From assembly GCF_900095695.1 (NCBI RefSeq), contig NZ_FMIQ01000004.1:1-64000 (forward strand): a DNA stretch of 64,000 nucleotides, written 5' to 3'. Below, in pieces: positions 36,440 to 46,426 of the stretch; position 1 is the stretch's first letter, and each line of letters begins with the position of its first letter. Position numbers and translations under genes: made by a program. This DNA is from Hafnia alvei (GTDB taxonomy: Bacteria > Pseudomonadota > Gammaproteobacteria > Enterobacterales > Enterobacteriaceae). Under the pieces are notes generated by a model. The model saw nothing but the letters and a program-made list of their open reading frames with translations. It had not been told where the DNA came from and searched no databases.

Positions 36440-38713
36440 ATGATGAAAGTATTAATTGTTGAAAGTGAATTTCTCCATCAAGACACCTATGTGGGTGCCG
36501 CCGTTGAACGTTTGGCCGATGAGCTGAGCCGTCAAAATGTTGAGGTAATTAAAGCGGCCTCATTTGACGATGGTTATGCCATTTTGTCTGCCAATGAAGC
36601 TATCGATTGTCTGATGTTTAGCCGTGGGATGGATGATTCCGCTGAGCACGTGCTTGCTCAGCAAATGCTTAATAAACTGCATGAGCGGCAGGAGAATGTT
36701 CCGGTCTTTCTGCTGAGTGACAGAGAGAAAGCAACTCAGCAGCTTAGCCGCGAGATGATGGAGCAAATTGATGAATTTGCTTGGATCCTTGAAGACACCG
36801 CTGATTTTATTGCCGGGCGCGCCGTTGCTGCCATGAACCGTTATCATCAGCAGCTGCTGCCACCGTTGATGACGGCGCTGATGAAATATAGCGACGTTCA
36901 TGAATATTCATGGGCGGCGCCGGGCCATCAGGGCGGCGTTGGTTTTACTAAAACGCCTGCCGGTCGTTTTTACCACGACTATTACGGTGAAAACCTGTTC
37001 CGCACCGATATGGGGATTGAACGTACCTCGTTAGGCTCTTTACTCGATCACACCGGCGCATTCGGTGAAAGCGAAAAGAACGCGGCGCGCGTATTTGGTG
37101 CCGATCACTCGTATTCTGTGGTGGTGGGGACTTCTGGTTCGAACCGCACCATTATGCAAGCGTGCATGACCGAAGATGACGTGGTGGTTATTGACCGCAA
37201 CTGCCATAAATCCATCGAGCAGGGGCTAATATTAACCGGCGCCAAACCGGTTTACATGCTGCCAAGCCGCAACCGTTATGGGATCATCGGGCCAATCTAT
37301 CCGCAGCAGATGCAGCCGGAAGTGATTAAAGAAAAAATCGCCAACAGCCCACTGAGTAAAAACAAGCAGGGCCAGCAGCCTTCTTATAGCGTGGTGACCA
37401 ACTGTACTTATGATGGTGTGTGCTACAACGCCAAAAATGCGCAGGATTTATTGGAAAAAACCACTGACCGCATTCATTTCGATGAAGCTTGGTATGGCTA
37501 TGCACGCTTTAACCCAATGTATCGCGATCATCACGCCATGCGTGGAGAACCTGGCGATCATGAAGGCCCAACGCTGTTTGCGACCCACTCAACGCACAAA
37601 CTGCTCAATGCGTTATCTCAGGCATCTTATATTCATGTGCGCGATGGCCGTGGTGCCGTTGATTTTTCACGCTTTAACCAAGCATACATGATGCACGCTA
37701 CCACTTCGCCACTGTATGCGATCTGCGCTTCTAATGACGTAGCGGTGTCGATGATGGACGGTAACAGCGGTCTCTCGCTGACGCAGGAAGTGATTAATGA
37801 GGCGGTCGACTTCCGTCAGGCGATGGCGCGTTTGTATAAAGAGTTTACTCAGGATGGTGATTGGTTCTTCAAACCGTGGAACCAAGAAATTGTCACCGAT
37901 CCGGCTACCGGTAAGCAGATGGCGTTTGAAGATGCGCCGGCTCAGCTTCTGGCAACCGAACAAAGCTGCTGGGTGATGAATCCTGAAGATAACTGGCACG
38001 GCTTTAAAGATCTGCCTGAAAACTGGAGCATGTTGGACCCTATCAAGGTCAGCATTTTGGCTCCAGGCATGGGCGCTGACGGTGAGCTGCAAGAGAAGGG
38101 CGTACCAGCGGCTTTGGTAACCGCATGGCTGAGCCGCCACGGCATTGTGCCGACGCGTACCACCGATTTCCAAGTGATGTTCCTGTTCTCCATGGGGGTC
38201 ACCAAAGGGAAGTGGGGCACGCTTATCAACACGTTGCTCTCGTTTAAACGCCATTATGATGCCAATACCGCGCTATCTTCAGTATTGCCCGATCTGGTTG
38301 CGCAGCAGCCTGAAATCTACGGCAAGCTAGGTTTGCGTGATTTAGGCGACAAAATGTTTGCCTATCTGCGCAAAAACAACCCAGGAGCTAAACTAAATGC
38401 GGCTTATTCTGGCCTGCCAGAAGCGGTAATAACACCGCGTGCGGCTTATCAGGCTATTGTTGCGAATAAGGTGGAGATGGTTGCGATTGACGGTCTGGTC
38501 AACCGTGTTGCAGCCAACTCCATCATCCCTTACCCACCGGGAATCCCAATGCTATTATCCGGTGAAAGTTTCGGCGGTGAAGAGAGTCCACAGATCGGTT
38601 ATCTGCGAGCTCTACAAGCGTGGGACCACGAATTCCCCGGTTTTGAACATGAAACCGAAGGGACAGAAATTATCAACGGTGTTTATCACGTGATGTGCGT
38701 ACGCACGGAATAA
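36440..38713 (+). CDS. adiA: biodegradative arginine decarboxylase AdiA
   Basis: AdiA converts arginine to agmatine and CO2, consuming a proton, as part of acid resistance. The 757-residue protein agrees along its length with E. coli AdiA: N-terminal wing MMKVLIVESEFLHQDT, PLP-fold motif GTSGSNRTIMQACM, and the PLP lysine, Lys387 here, in ATHSTHKLLNALSQ (Lys386 if translation starts at the second ATG). The close match with AdiA separates it from lysine and ornithine decarboxylases. AAGGATAAACAC precedes the two adjacent ATGs. adiY and adiC follow. Confidence 0.95.
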   Translation: MMKVLIVESEFLHQDTYVGAAVERLADELSRQNVEVIKAASFDDGYAILSANEAIDCLMFSRGMDDSAEHVLAQQMLNKLHERQENVPVFLLSDREKATQQLSREMMEQIDEFAWILEDTADFIAGRAVAAMNRYHQQLLPPLMTALMKYSDVHEYSWAAPGHQGGVGFTKTPAGRFYHDYYGENLFRTDMGIERTSLGSLLDHTGAFGESEKNAARVFGADHSYSVVVGTSGSNRTIMQACMTEDDVVVIDRNCHKSIEQGLILTGAKPVYMLPSRNRYGIIGPIYPQQMQPEVIKEKIANSPLSKNKQGQQPSYSVVTNCTYDGVCYNAKNAQDLLEKTTDRIHFDEAWYGYARFNPMYRDHHAMRGEPGDHEGPTLFATHSTHKLLNALSQASYIHVRDGRGAVDFSRFNQAYMMHATTSPLYAICASNDVAVSMMDGNSGLSLTQEVINEAVDFRQAMARLYKEFTQDGDWFFKPWNQEIVTDPATGKQMAFEDAPAQLLATEQSCWVMNPEDNWHGFKDLPENWSMLDPIKVSILAPGMGADGELQEKGVPAALVTAWLSRHGIVPTRTTDFQVMFLFSMGVTKGKWGTLINTLLSFKRHYDANTALSSVLPDLVAQQPEIYGKLGLRDLGDKMFAYLRKNNPGAKLNAAYSGLPEAVITPRAAYQAIVANKVEMVAIDGLVNRVAANSIIPYPPGIPMLLSGESFGGEESPQIGYLRALQAWDHEFPGFEHETEGTEIINGVYHVMCVRTE

Positions 38714-38780
38714 CCCTCGTTGGTGATGAAGCAAAGACACCACAGCAAAAAAAGATAAAGCAGTTTCTCTTGTAGTATTT

Positions 38781-38805
38781 GCGCGGGTATATCCCGCGCT
38801 TTTTC
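38781..38805 (+). terminator. rho-independent terminator after adiA
   Basis: GCGCGGG pairs perfectly with CCCGCGC around the loop TATAT, then TTTTTC. It separates adiA from adiY, so the two are probably transcribed independently. Confidence 0.85.
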
Positions 38806-39036
38806 ATACCTGTATGTTTATTTTTTATTCTGTAATTGTACGATTACTATGCGTAAAAAAAATGATACGGCAGTATTTATCCTCGTTATATTGAATAATT
38901 AGAAAAGCTCTGTATTTTAGTGTCGGGTCGTAGAATTGTCATATGTATTACTTTTTCTTTTATGTCTTATTACTTTAGCCGATAAGCCTCGTGTAATAAC
39001 GGCATTTTATTCTTTACGTCTGTAGGATGTCTTAAT

Positions 39037-39798
39037 ATGAAACTCAGTAACAACGAAGGTTGCGTTGTCGTTTTAACGCGCAAAGATGTCACTGTTAATT
39101 TTAACTCTGAGAATGAAGTTACATTCAAAGCTAATCACATGATGCTAATTTCATGTAAAAATAACGTAATAGATTTTTCAGAGTTGGATGACTCAGCAGT
39201 ATTATATTTGAATAAAGATGTTGTTAAGGACTATATCCATTTCTTAAAAAAAGACATCAGCGCGCTGTCTCCTAATCTGCGTTCTACACCGTGCTATATG
39301 ATTGAACGCTGCCAAACACCACATATTTTCCAGGAGGCGGTGCGACTATCGCAAGATGCGCTAAATAGTGAAGTTGACCGTGAGCGTAGCCGTTGTCTTT
39401 CGTTCACCGTTTTATCTATTTTCCTAAACAATAACAATCTAATACCGTTTCTTATTCGTGAGATTAGAAGCAATCTTAGCGCGAATGTTTACAGCATCAT
39501 TCAGAGCAATATGCATAAAGAATGGAGCCTGACGTCCGTCGCCAGCTGCCTGTGCTTAAGTCCTAGCTCATTGAAAAAGAAACTAAAAAATGAAGATACC
39601 ACCTACAGTAAAATTATCACTGACTGTAGAATGCGCTATGCCGTTGAGCAACTAATTGTTTTTAATAAAAATATTTCCCAGGTTTCTTCTCTGTGTGGCT
39701 ATAGCAGCACCTCCTACTTTATCTCGGTATTTAAAGAATACTACGGTATGACACCGCTAAACTACGTACACCAATATAGAGATAAAATGATTGCATAG
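39037..39798 (+). CDS. adiY: AraC-family activator AdiY
   Basis: A 253-residue AraC-type regulator with the length of E. coli AdiY. The C-terminal DNA-binding domain begins near residue 150: SLTSVASCLCLSPSSLKKKL is the first HTH, and ISQVSSLCGYSSTSYFISVF the second, followed by EYYGMTPLNYV. The N-terminal half is the GadX/AdiY-type effector region. It lies between adiA and adiC as in E. coli, and is proposed to activate adiA under acid, anaerobic conditions with arginine. Confidence 0.87.
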   Translation: MKLSNNEGCVVVLTRKDVTVNFNSENEVTFKANHMMLISCKNNVIDFSELDDSAVLYLNKDVVKDYIHFLKKDISALSPNLRSTPCYMIERCQTPHIFQEAVRLSQDALNSEVDRERSRCLSFTVLSIFLNNNNLIPFLIREIRSNLSANVYSIIQSNMHKEWSLTSVASCLCLSPSSLKKKLKNEDTTYSKIITDCRMRYAVEQLIVFNKNISQVSSLCGYSSTSYFISVFKEYYGMTPLNYVHQYRDKMIA

Positions 39799-39833
39799 AA
39801 TCTCACTATAAATGAATATATTTTTAATATCTA

Positions 39834-39928
39834 AAGTTGCCTCTGTATTGGCCGAGCGCACTTACTAAATTGTTTGCTTTAGTAATATTTAGCTGCTGCC
39901 GAAATGCAACTTGAACTACCTTAGGGTA
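39834..39928. repeat. degenerate palindromic repeat between adiY and adiC
   Basis: This stretch looks like a decayed copy of the 36256 repeat: TTGGCCGAGCGCACTTACT resembles the left half, CTGCCGAAATGCAACTTGAA the right half, and CTTACTAAA/TTTAGTAA form the central stem. The outer arms are no longer clearly paired. Confidence 0.55.
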
Positions 39929-40154
39929 AAGGTCGTAATATATTTATCTTGGGACGATTGAGTATATATTTATGAAGTTTGAAAAGTTATGTAATCTTTT
40001 AATTATTTATCTTTATAAATATTATTTTTAACTAAATTGTCATTGGCTAAAAATATGCCGGAAATGGCGACGTTAGCTGTTTGCTACTGTCATGATTTAA
40101 CTCTGAGAGTAATATAATTTCTACCAAAAATTCTATTTAACTTAAGGTTAGATT

Positions 40155-41516
40155 ATGTCTTCGGATTCTGAATCTCATAAAGTAGGCCTTATTCCCGTTA
40201 CCTTAATGGTATCAGGGAACATTATGGGCTCCGGCGTATTTTTATTACCGGCAAACTTAGCCTCCACCGGCGGAATTGCAATCTACGGATGGTTGGTGAC
40301 AATCATTGGCGCATTAGCGCTTTCAATGGTGTACGCCAAGATGTCGTCTTTAGATCCCAGTCCCGGCGGTTCTTATGCTTATGCCCGTCGTTCTTTTGGC
40401 CCATTCCTCGGTTATCAAACCAACGTGCTGTATTGGTTAGCCTGTTGGGTGGGGAATATCGCGATGGTGGTAATTGGCGTTGGCTACCTCAGTTATTTCT
40501 TCCCTATATTGAAAGATCCGATGGTGTTGACCATTGCCTGCGTTGTCGTGCTGTGGATCTTCGTGTTGCTCAATATTGTTGGGCCACAGATGATCACCCG
40601 TGTTCAAGCGGTGGCGACGGTATTGGCGCTGATCCCAATCGTGGGGATTGCGGTGTTCGGCTGGTTTTGGTTTCGCGGTGAAACCTATATGGCAGCGTGG
40701 AACGTCAGTGGTCAAGGCACATTTGGCGCCATCCAGAGCACCTTGAGCGTAACCTTATGGTCATTTATCGGGGTAGAGAGTGCCTCAGTGGCGGCTGGCG
40801 TGGTTAAAAATCCGAAGCGCAACGTTCCGATTGCAACCATTGGCGGGGTGCTGATTGCCGCCGTGTGTTATGTGTTATCTACCACCGCGATTATGGGGAT
40901 GATCCCGAATGCGGCACTGCGTGTTTCTGCTTCACCTTTCGGTGATGCGGCGCGTATGGCGCTTGGTAATACAGCAGGCGCGGTAGTTTCATTCTGTGCA
41001 GCAGCGGGCTGTTTGGGCTCATTAGGTGGCTGGACGCTGCTGGCAGGCCAAACGGCGAAGGCCGCGGCTGATGATGGCTTATTCCCACCCATTTTCGCCA
41101 AAGTTAACAAGGCGGGTACACCGGTTGCAGGTTTGCTGATAGTTGGTGTACTCATGACTATTTGTCAGTTCGGCAGTATTTCACCGAATGCGGCGAAAGA
41201 GTTTGGTTTGGTTTCGTCGGTGAGTGTGATCTTTACGTTGGTGCCTTACCTTTATACCTGTGCGGCATTGTTGCTGCTAGGCCACGGCCACTTCGGTAAA
41301 GCTCGCCCAGTTTATTTGGCGATTGTCAGTATCGCGTTTATCTACTGTATCTGGGCCGTTATCGGTTCTGGTGCGCAGGAAGTGATGTGGTCGTTCGTGG
41401 TACTCATGGTTATCACGGCGCTTTATGCCTTGAACTATAACCGCCAACATAAAAATCCTTATCCGCTGGATAATACGAATCCCGATGGTTCGCTAAAAGC
41501 ATCGGCAAAAAACTGA
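40155..41516 (+). CDS. adiC: arginine:agmatine antiporter AdiC
   Basis: A 453-residue APC-family antiporter with 12 hydrophobic segments which exchanges external arginine for internal agmatine. It keeps the substrate-binding [19 protein letters not shown] near the start, the acid-sensing Glu in [14 protein letters not shown], and the stacking Trp in [17 protein letters not shown] terminator follows. The gap before it holds a repeat and AT-rich DNA, so it likely has its own promoter. Confidence 0.95.
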   Translation: MSSDSESHKVGLIPVTLMVSGNIMGSGVFLLPANLASTGGIAIYGWLVTIIGALALSMVYAKMSSLDPSPGGSYAYARRSFGPFLGYQTNVLYWLACWVGNIAMVVIGVGYLSYFFPILKDPMVLTIACVVVLWIFVLLNIVGPQMITRVQAVATVLALIPIVGIAVFGWFWFRGETYMAAWNVSGQGTFGAIQSTLSVTLWSFIGVESASVAAGVVKNPKRNVPIATIGGVLIAAVCYVLSTTAIMGMIPNAALRVSASPFGDAARMALGNTAGAVVSFCAAAGCLGSLGGWTLLAGQTAKAAADDGLFPPIFAKVNKAGTPVAGLLIVGVLMTICQFGSISPNAAKEFGLVSSVSVIFTLVPYLYTCAALLLLGHGHFGKARPVYLAIVSIAFIYCIWAVIGSGAQEVMWSFVVLMVITALYALNYNRQHKNPYPLDNTNPDGSLKASAKN

Positions 41517-41543
41517 GTTAAAAATTTTATCACTTGATTTTCG

Positions 41544-41576
41544 CCCGCATCGGCTACGCCTCTGCGGGTTTTTTTA
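41544..41576. terminator. rho-independent terminator between adiC and the ACT-domain gene
   Basis: CCCGCA pairs with TGCGGG around a 13-base spacer containing GGC/GCC, followed by TTTTTTTA on the plus strand. It ends adiC; the convergent ACT gene stops ten bases beyond. Confidence 0.75.
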
Positions 41577-41585
41577 TTGGTCTAT

Positions 41586-41999
41586 TTAGGCCAGAGCGCA
41601 GCGCTGCTGCAGCTGGGTCAGGACTGTTAGAGCGCGCTGTGCGTCGGCGGCAGGAATGAAAATGTGGTCATGATAATAAGCGGCCACAACGTTGGCGCTG
41701 ATACCCGCCTGAGCGAGTTCAGTGGCAATTGCGGCGGTTAGCCCAACGGCCTCAAGGCTAGAATGAACCGTGAGCGTGATTTGACGGAAGTCTGCACTGG
41801 TATCGAGGCCAGCCGTCTGTGCGCCTTCGCGAGTTAAAATCAGCGTGATCCCTTCGGCTTCTAAAAAAAGCCCCAGCGGGTTTAGCGCGGCGGCTTGTTC
41901 CAACGTAAGTGATTGGCTGGTACAAAAAACGAAAGCTTGGGTGTTGAGTGTCGGCTCCATCGAGGCCAGAAGCTGAGTAATATCTTTAATGCCGCTCAT
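41586..41999 (-). CDS. ACT domain-containing protein
   Basis: A 137-residue protein composed of two ACT-like halves: ALNPLGLFLEAEGITLILTR in the first and ITLTVHSSLEAVGLTAAIAT followed by ISANVVAAYYHDHIFIP in the second. This is the arrangement of small stand-alone ACT proteins (PF10000/PF13840), thought to bind amino acids or to regulate other enzymes. No partner enzyme is obvious. It is divergent from idi. Confidence 0.8.
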   Translation of the reverse strand: MSGIKDITQLLASMEPTLNTQAFVFCTSQSLTLEQAAALNPLGLFLEAEGITLILTREGAQTAGLDTSADFRQITLTVHSSLEAVGLTAAIATELAQAGISANVVAAYYHDHIFIPAADAQRALTVLTQLQQRCALA

Positions 42000-42128
42000 G
42001 TGGGTATCTCCTTAATATTTTTGCGCTAGATTAGCGGGCGATCGATGTGGCGTTAAATTAAAAAAAGTTTGCAACAATTAGGTATGCTAATAGGAGTACG
42101 TCGTAACACTATGAGAGAGGGGAAGGTC

Positions 42129-42638
42129 ATGATTGAAGTGATTCTGGTTGATGAAAACGATATGCCGATTGGCAGAATGGAAAAGCTCGCGGTTCATCAG
42201 CAGGGACTCTTGCATCGAGCCATCTCCGTGTACATTTTTAACGATCATAATGAGCTATTGATCCAGCGGCGTGCGGCGGAAAAATATCATGCAGGCGGCC
42301 AGTGGAGTAATACCTGCTGCGGTCACCCGCTCCCCGGTGAAGATACCCAAGAAGCGGCGATGCGGCGGCTCTATCAAGAAATGGGGATGGCGTGTGCGCT
42401 GCACGAATCTTTTGAACTAAGTTACTGCCTCGACGTTGGGGGAGGGCTCACTGAACACGAGCTGGCACATGTTTTTATTGGTCACAGCAACGTGGTTCCG
42501 CAGCTTAACGCAGAAGAGGCCGATGCTTTTGCTTATCATCCAGTGGATGAAATTTTAGAGCAAATGCGGCTCGAGCCTGAGCGTTTTACGCCGTGGTTTA
42601 GGCTGTGTCTGCCGAAAGTCATCGCACATCTCGGCTGA
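42129..42638 (+). CDS. idi: isopentenyl-diphosphate delta-isomerase, type 1
   Basis: Idi interconverts isopentenyl and dimethylallyl diphosphate for isoprenoid synthesis. The 169-residue Nudix-fold enzyme has the catalytic Cys in NTCCGHPLPGE (near residue 66), the Nudix-like EAAMRRLYQEMG and the catalytic Glu in LTEHELAHVF. The ATG at 42129 follows GAGAGGGGAAGG and gives the normal start IEVILVDENDMPIG; frames from upstream are unlikely. Confidence 0.92.
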   Translation: MIEVILVDENDMPIGRMEKLAVHQQGLLHRAISVYIFNDHNELLIQRRAAEKYHAGGQWSNTCCGHPLPGEDTQEAAMRRLYQEMGMACALHESFELSYCLDVGGGLTEHELAHVFIGHSNVVPQLNAEEADAFAYHPVDEILEQMRLEPERFTPWFRLCLPKVIAHLG

Positions 42639-42971
42639 TACATCTCGGTTGATGTTATGCGCGGCGCTGACGAATATTTCCTGACACTACCGTCTGTAAT
42701 GAAATGTCGGCTATGTGATTTTATGTCGATTGGTTCAAAAGTTAGCTTATTGATTGTTTTTAAAGTCTTTTATCTGAAAAAGTTGGTATTTGGCTTGTCT
42801 CGTTATCCTCTGACTAAAACTCATACGTAAAGTTGTTTAAATCGCATTCAAAAAAATTGAACAAGAGGCTCAAAACTATCCGATTTTAACTCTCCGTTAA
42901 CCGATCTATTCTTTAGTCATCGGAAGGCGGGCGCCTTTCAAAACGACAAAATTTCAAGAAAGGTAAACGTT
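42639..42971. other. long leader between idi and the BhsA-like gene
   Basis: Around 330 bases with no gene. A short stem AAGGC/GCCTT lies at 42925-42939, near the start of the next gene, whose ribosome site AAGAAAGG follows. Small stress proteins of this family often have long regulated leaders, but no specific operator could be named here. Confidence 0.4.
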
Positions 42972-43229
42972 ATGAAAATCATCAAAAATTTAGCTGTAGT
43001 TTTCGCACTCTCTGCAACCGCATTTGCTGCTACTGCCGCAGACCTCTCTTCTCAGCCAGCGTCTGACATGCAGAAAATGGGCGTAGTGTCGGTCAGTGGC
43101 GCAACCAATCTTGACGGTTTGGAAGCTCGCGTAGCGGCTAAAGCTGAACAGGCTGGCGCATCTTCTTACCGCATTATTTCCACCTCTGGGAATAACAAAA
43201 TGCACGCGACCGCTGAACTGTATAAATAA
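42972..43229 (+). CDS. YhcN/BhsA/McbA (DUF1471) family periplasmic protein
   Basis: An 85-residue protein with a signal peptide ending ATA-A (residues ~1-22) and a single DUF1471 domain: MGVVSVSGATNLDGLEARVAAKAE and the C-terminal ASSYRIISTSGNNKMHATAE. Paralogues (BhsA, McbA, YhcN, YahO and others) are induced by acid, peroxide, copper or biofilm signals. The exact paralogue cannot be decided from the sequence, so no symbol is given. It is followed by a terminator. Confidence 0.87.
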   Translation: MKIIKNLAVVFALSATAFAATAADLSSQPASDMQKMGVVSVSGATNLDGLEARVAAKAEQAGASSYRIISTSGNNKMHATAELYK

Positions 43230-43280
43230 TCGATACTCGCCATACTTGGCGCAGTCTCTGTAGTTCAGAAGCCGTACAGA

Positions 43281-43318
43281 AAAGGCCTTTCCCAATCAAT
43301 GGGAAAGGCCTTTTTGTT
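43281..43318 (+). terminator. rho-independent terminator after the BhsA-like gene
   Basis: AAAAGGCCTTTCCC pairs with GGGAAAGGCCTTTT around a short loop, followed by more T residues. A very strong, nearly bidirectional structure. Confidence 0.88.
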
Positions 43319-43436
43319 TTTTATATTCAGGGGAGTGGTTGTGCCTTTCTCGCGGTTTTGGTGGTAGCCTAAGAAATCGCATCTGAAGATGTAAATTTTA
43401 TTCGGTACAACGGGCGTTATCGCGGAGGACTGCACT

Positions 43437-44261
43437 GTGGGGATTAACATCGTGGATAAGAAAATCGGTTTTATTGGCTGTGGCAATATGGGCAAGGCGA
43501 TTTTAGGCGGTCTGGTGGCGAGTAAACTGATCTCACCGGAAAATATCACGGTGTATAACCGTAGTGCGCAAAGCGTTGAGGCGATTAGCCAGGAGTTTGG
43601 CAGCCAAGGTGCCAGCAGCGCCGATGAGGTTGCTAAGCAGGCTGATATTCTGATCGTAGGCGTTAAGCCAAATATGATGACGAATGTTTTGGGTGAAATC
43701 AGAGAATCGCTCAAGCCAAACGCGATTGTGGTTTCCATTGCCGCAGGTGTCACGCTAGAAACGCTGGAGTTTGCGCTGAAAGATGGGCAAAAAGTGGTGC
43801 GCGTGATGCCAAATACGCCGGCGTTGGTGAATGCAGGAATGTCGTCAATTACGCCGAATAAGCAAATGACCGAGGATGAAAGCGCGCTGATTGTGGAAAT
43901 TTTTAGCAGTTTTGGTAAGGCTGCTATTGTTCCCGAATATCTGATTCATTCCGTGGTGGGCGTCAGTGGCTCAGCACCTGCCTATGTATTTATGTTTATT
44001 GAAGCGATGGCTGATGCTGCGGTGTTGGGTGGAATGCCACGCGCTCAGGCCTATCAGTTTGCCGCGCAGGCGGTGATGGGAGCGGCCAAAATGGTGCTGG
44101 AAACCGGTAAACACCCCGGTGAGCTCAAAGATATGGTGTGTTCTCCAGGGGGAACCACCATTGAAGCCGTGAAAGTGCTTGAGCAAAAAGGTCTGCGTGC
44201 GGCCGTGATGGATGCGATGCAAAGCTGTATGGCGAAGTCAGAAGAGATGAGCCGCCGTTAA
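43437..44261 (+). CDS. proC: pyrroline-5-carboxylate reductase
   Basis: ProC does the last step of proline synthesis. The 274-residue protein has the Rossmann motif IGFIGCGNMGKAILGGL near residue 8 and the signature segments VRVMPNTPALVNAGM, VVGVSGSAPAYVFMFIEAMA and SPGGTTIEAVKVLEQKG. A GTG at 43437 is chosen as start because GGAGGA lies seven bases upstream; a second GTG (43452) would give the E. coli-like MDKKIGF start but has no better ribosome site. A terminator follows. Confidence 0.94.
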   Translation: MGINIVDKKIGFIGCGNMGKAILGGLVASKLISPENITVYNRSAQSVEAISQEFGSQGASSADEVAKQADILIVGVKPNMMTNVLGEIRESLKPNAIVVSIAAGVTLETLEFALKDGQKVVRVMPNTPALVNAGMSSITPNKQMTEDESALIVEIFSSFGKAAIVPEYLIHSVVGVSGSAPAYVFMFIEAMADAAVLGGMPRAQAYQFAAQAVMGAAKMVLETGKHPGELKDMVCSPGGTTIEAVKVLEQKGLRAAVMDAMQSCMAKSEEMSRR

Positions 44262-44289
44262 TTATTACCCGTTTTTACCCCACTATTTG

Positions 44290-44313
44290 ATGCCCCATTT
44301 TATGGGGCATTTT
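44290..44313 (+). terminator. rho-independent terminator after proC
   Basis: ATGCCCCAT pairs with ATGGGGCAT around a short loop, followed by TTTTC. Confidence 0.78.
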
Positions 44314-44507
44314 CTCAGACAATTCCCCCATATGATTCTTTGCCTAAGTCCGTCACCATAGCCGCGAGGCTGGTGCCGACATTTTTCTGCTGAATAGTCT
44401 CTCGCCGATTAAGAACTTTCTTGGTAAATTCCGTCGCCGCATCTGAACGATTTAGAATGCGGTGTGTCTCATGTTTTCTAGGGTTAGCAACAAGGTTTCA
44501 GAAAGTA

Positions 44508-46175
44508 ATGCAAAAAATAAAATTGCTATCACAACCAATGCAGGCGCTGCTGTTAGCGATTTATATTGGTATTTTTCTTAATATTCCGGTGTTTTTACGC
44601 CGTTTTGACGAAGTCAAAGAGGGTCTCCATTTTTCTAAATGGTTAACGGGAAGTTTAGAGGTGATGGTTGTTCTCCTCTTTACCTTCTTTATTTTGAGAG
44701 TGTGTTCGCTGGGAGGACGCTGGTTCTTCAAAATTACGGCGACGCTCATCACGTTGATCTCTGTGGCTGCAAGCTACTACATGACGGCATTTAACGTCGT
44801 GATTGGCTACGGCATTATCATTTCCGTATTTTCTCCAGGCGATTTGGGGCTATTCTCTGAGGTTGTCGGCTGGAAGTTTGTGTTGTGGTTTGTCGCCGCC
44901 AGTATCATTCCTTTGGCGATCATCTGGCTGGGTTCAGCGCATAACACCTTGCTTGAACAGCTGAAAACACCGGGTAAAAGAATCATATCTTTAGTCGGGA
45001 TGGCGCTGATCGTTGCCGTGGTCTGGGTACCATTAAACTTAATGGGAACCGCGCAGAAAGAAATAGACCAGAAGAATAACGTTGATATGCCAAGCTATGG
45101 TGGCGTGGTGGCTCACTCTTACTTGCCATCAAACTGGCTGGCGGCGTTCGGATTATATGGCTACACCGCGCTGGATGAGCGACAGGATGAAGCCGACTTA
45201 TTTGATCCAGCGGATCATTTTTCTTACGTTGCGCCTGAAGGGATTGATGATACCTATGTGGTGTTCATCATCGGTGAAACAGCGCGTTGGGATCATATGG
45301 GGATTCTAGGCTATGAGCGTGACACCACGCCACAGTTGGCCAAGGAACCTAATCTAGCCGCGTTCCGCGGTGAGTCCTGCGATACATCAACCAAACTTTC
45401 CCTGCGCTGCATGTTTGTGCGTGAAGGCGGAACGGAAAACAACGCCCAGCGGACGCTGAAAGAGCAGAATATTTTCTCTGTATTACATCAGCTCGGATTC
45501 AGCTCTGAGCTCTTTGCGATGCAGAGTGAGATTTGGTTCTACAACAATACCGATTCAGATAACTTTTCGTTCCGAGAGCTTATCGCGGCAGAACATCGTA
45601 ACGATGGGAAACCGGTTGACGATATGCTGTTGGTGGAAGAGTTGCAGAACTCATTACAAAAGTATCCGAAGGGTAAACATTTAGTGGTGCTGCATACGTC
45701 GGGTTCCCACTATTTGTATACGCAGCGTTACCCGCGTAGCTATGCGAAGTTCAAGCCAGAGTGTATGGGCGTGGATGACTCTTGTACCAAAGAGCAGCTG
45801 ATGAACTCCTATGACAACAGCATTTTGTACACTGACAACATGATTAAAAGCGTGATTGATCAGGTGCGTGATAAAAAAGCCTTGGTGTTTTATGCCTCTG
45901 ATCACGGCGAGTCGATCAGTGATAATGAGCATTTCCACGGTACTCCGCGTGAAATGGCTCCGCCAGAGCAGTTCCGTGTGCCGTTGATGGTATGGGCATC
46001 GGATAAGTTCTTAGCTTCAGGTGACAATGCCAAAATGTTTAAGCAGGTGCAAAAGCAGGCAAAGCAGGGGCAGACTCATAGGCATGTTGAGCTGTATGAC
46101 TCGATTCTGGGTTGCTTAGGCTATACCTCGCCAAACGGCGGAATTAATCAAAACAACAACTGGTGTCGTTTTTAA
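44508..46175 (+). CDS. eptB: Kdo2-lipid A phosphoethanolamine 7''-transferase EptB
   Basis: EptB adds phosphoethanolamine to the outer Kdo residue of LPS core. The 555-residue protein has five N-terminal membrane helices and a periplasmic sulfatase-like domain. The catalytic Thr lies in FIIGETARWDHMGILGYERD; the metal ligands include the late Asp-His of FYASDHGESI and HFHGTPREMAPPEQFRVP. Cysteine pairs (GESCDTSTKLSLRCMF, PECMGVDDSC) form the usual disulfides. Similarity to E. coli EptB runs to the C-terminal NGGINQNNNWC. The ATG at 44508 gives the normal N-terminus. Confidence 0.92.
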   Translation: MQKIKLLSQPMQALLLAIYIGIFLNIPVFLRRFDEVKEGLHFSKWLTGSLEVMVVLLFTFFILRVCSLGGRWFFKITATLITLISVAASYYMTAFNVVIGYGIIISVFSPGDLGLFSEVVGWKFVLWFVAASIIPLAIIWLGSAHNTLLEQLKTPGKRIISLVGMALIVAVVWVPLNLMGTAQKEIDQKNNVDMPSYGGVVAHSYLPSNWLAAFGLYGYTALDERQDEADLFDPADHFSYVAPEGIDDTYVVFIIGETARWDHMGILGYERDTTPQLAKEPNLAAFRGESCDTSTKLSLRCMFVREGGTENNAQRTLKEQNIFSVLHQLGFSSELFAMQSEIWFYNNTDSDNFSFRELIAAEHRNDGKPVDDMLLVEELQNSLQKYPKGKHLVVLHTSGSHYLYTQRYPRSYAKFKPECMGVDDSCTKEQLMNSYDNSILYTDNMIKSVIDQVRDKKALVFYASDHGESISDNEHFHGTPREMAPPEQFRVPLMVWASDKFLASGDNAKMFKQVQKQAKQGQTHRHVELYDSILGCLGYTSPNGGINQNNNWCRF

Positions 46176-46196
46176 TTCAATAAGTTAGTCTTCATG

Positions 46197-46229
46197 AGCC
46201 GAGAGGAACCACTCCTCTCGGCTTTTTTA
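46197..46229 (+). terminator. rho-independent terminator after eptB
   Basis: AGCCGAGAGGA pairs perfectly with TCCTCTCGGCT around ACCAC, followed by TTTTTAT. Confidence 0.9.
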
Positions 46230-46426
46230 TTCCTAAAAGCCGTTTTCTTCGCATTAAGTTTCTCTCAAGTTCCCTTCTGGCATGCCGATAGACTGATCAA
46301 TCTTCAGTCAGTTTCCTCTGTTCATAATTTACTCTCCGTAGAGAGGGGCATTTTGTACTGGCTGAGAGAGATACCACATCTGATGTCTTCTTTTGCAGGC
46401 TCTTTCATTCCTAGGGATACAACTAT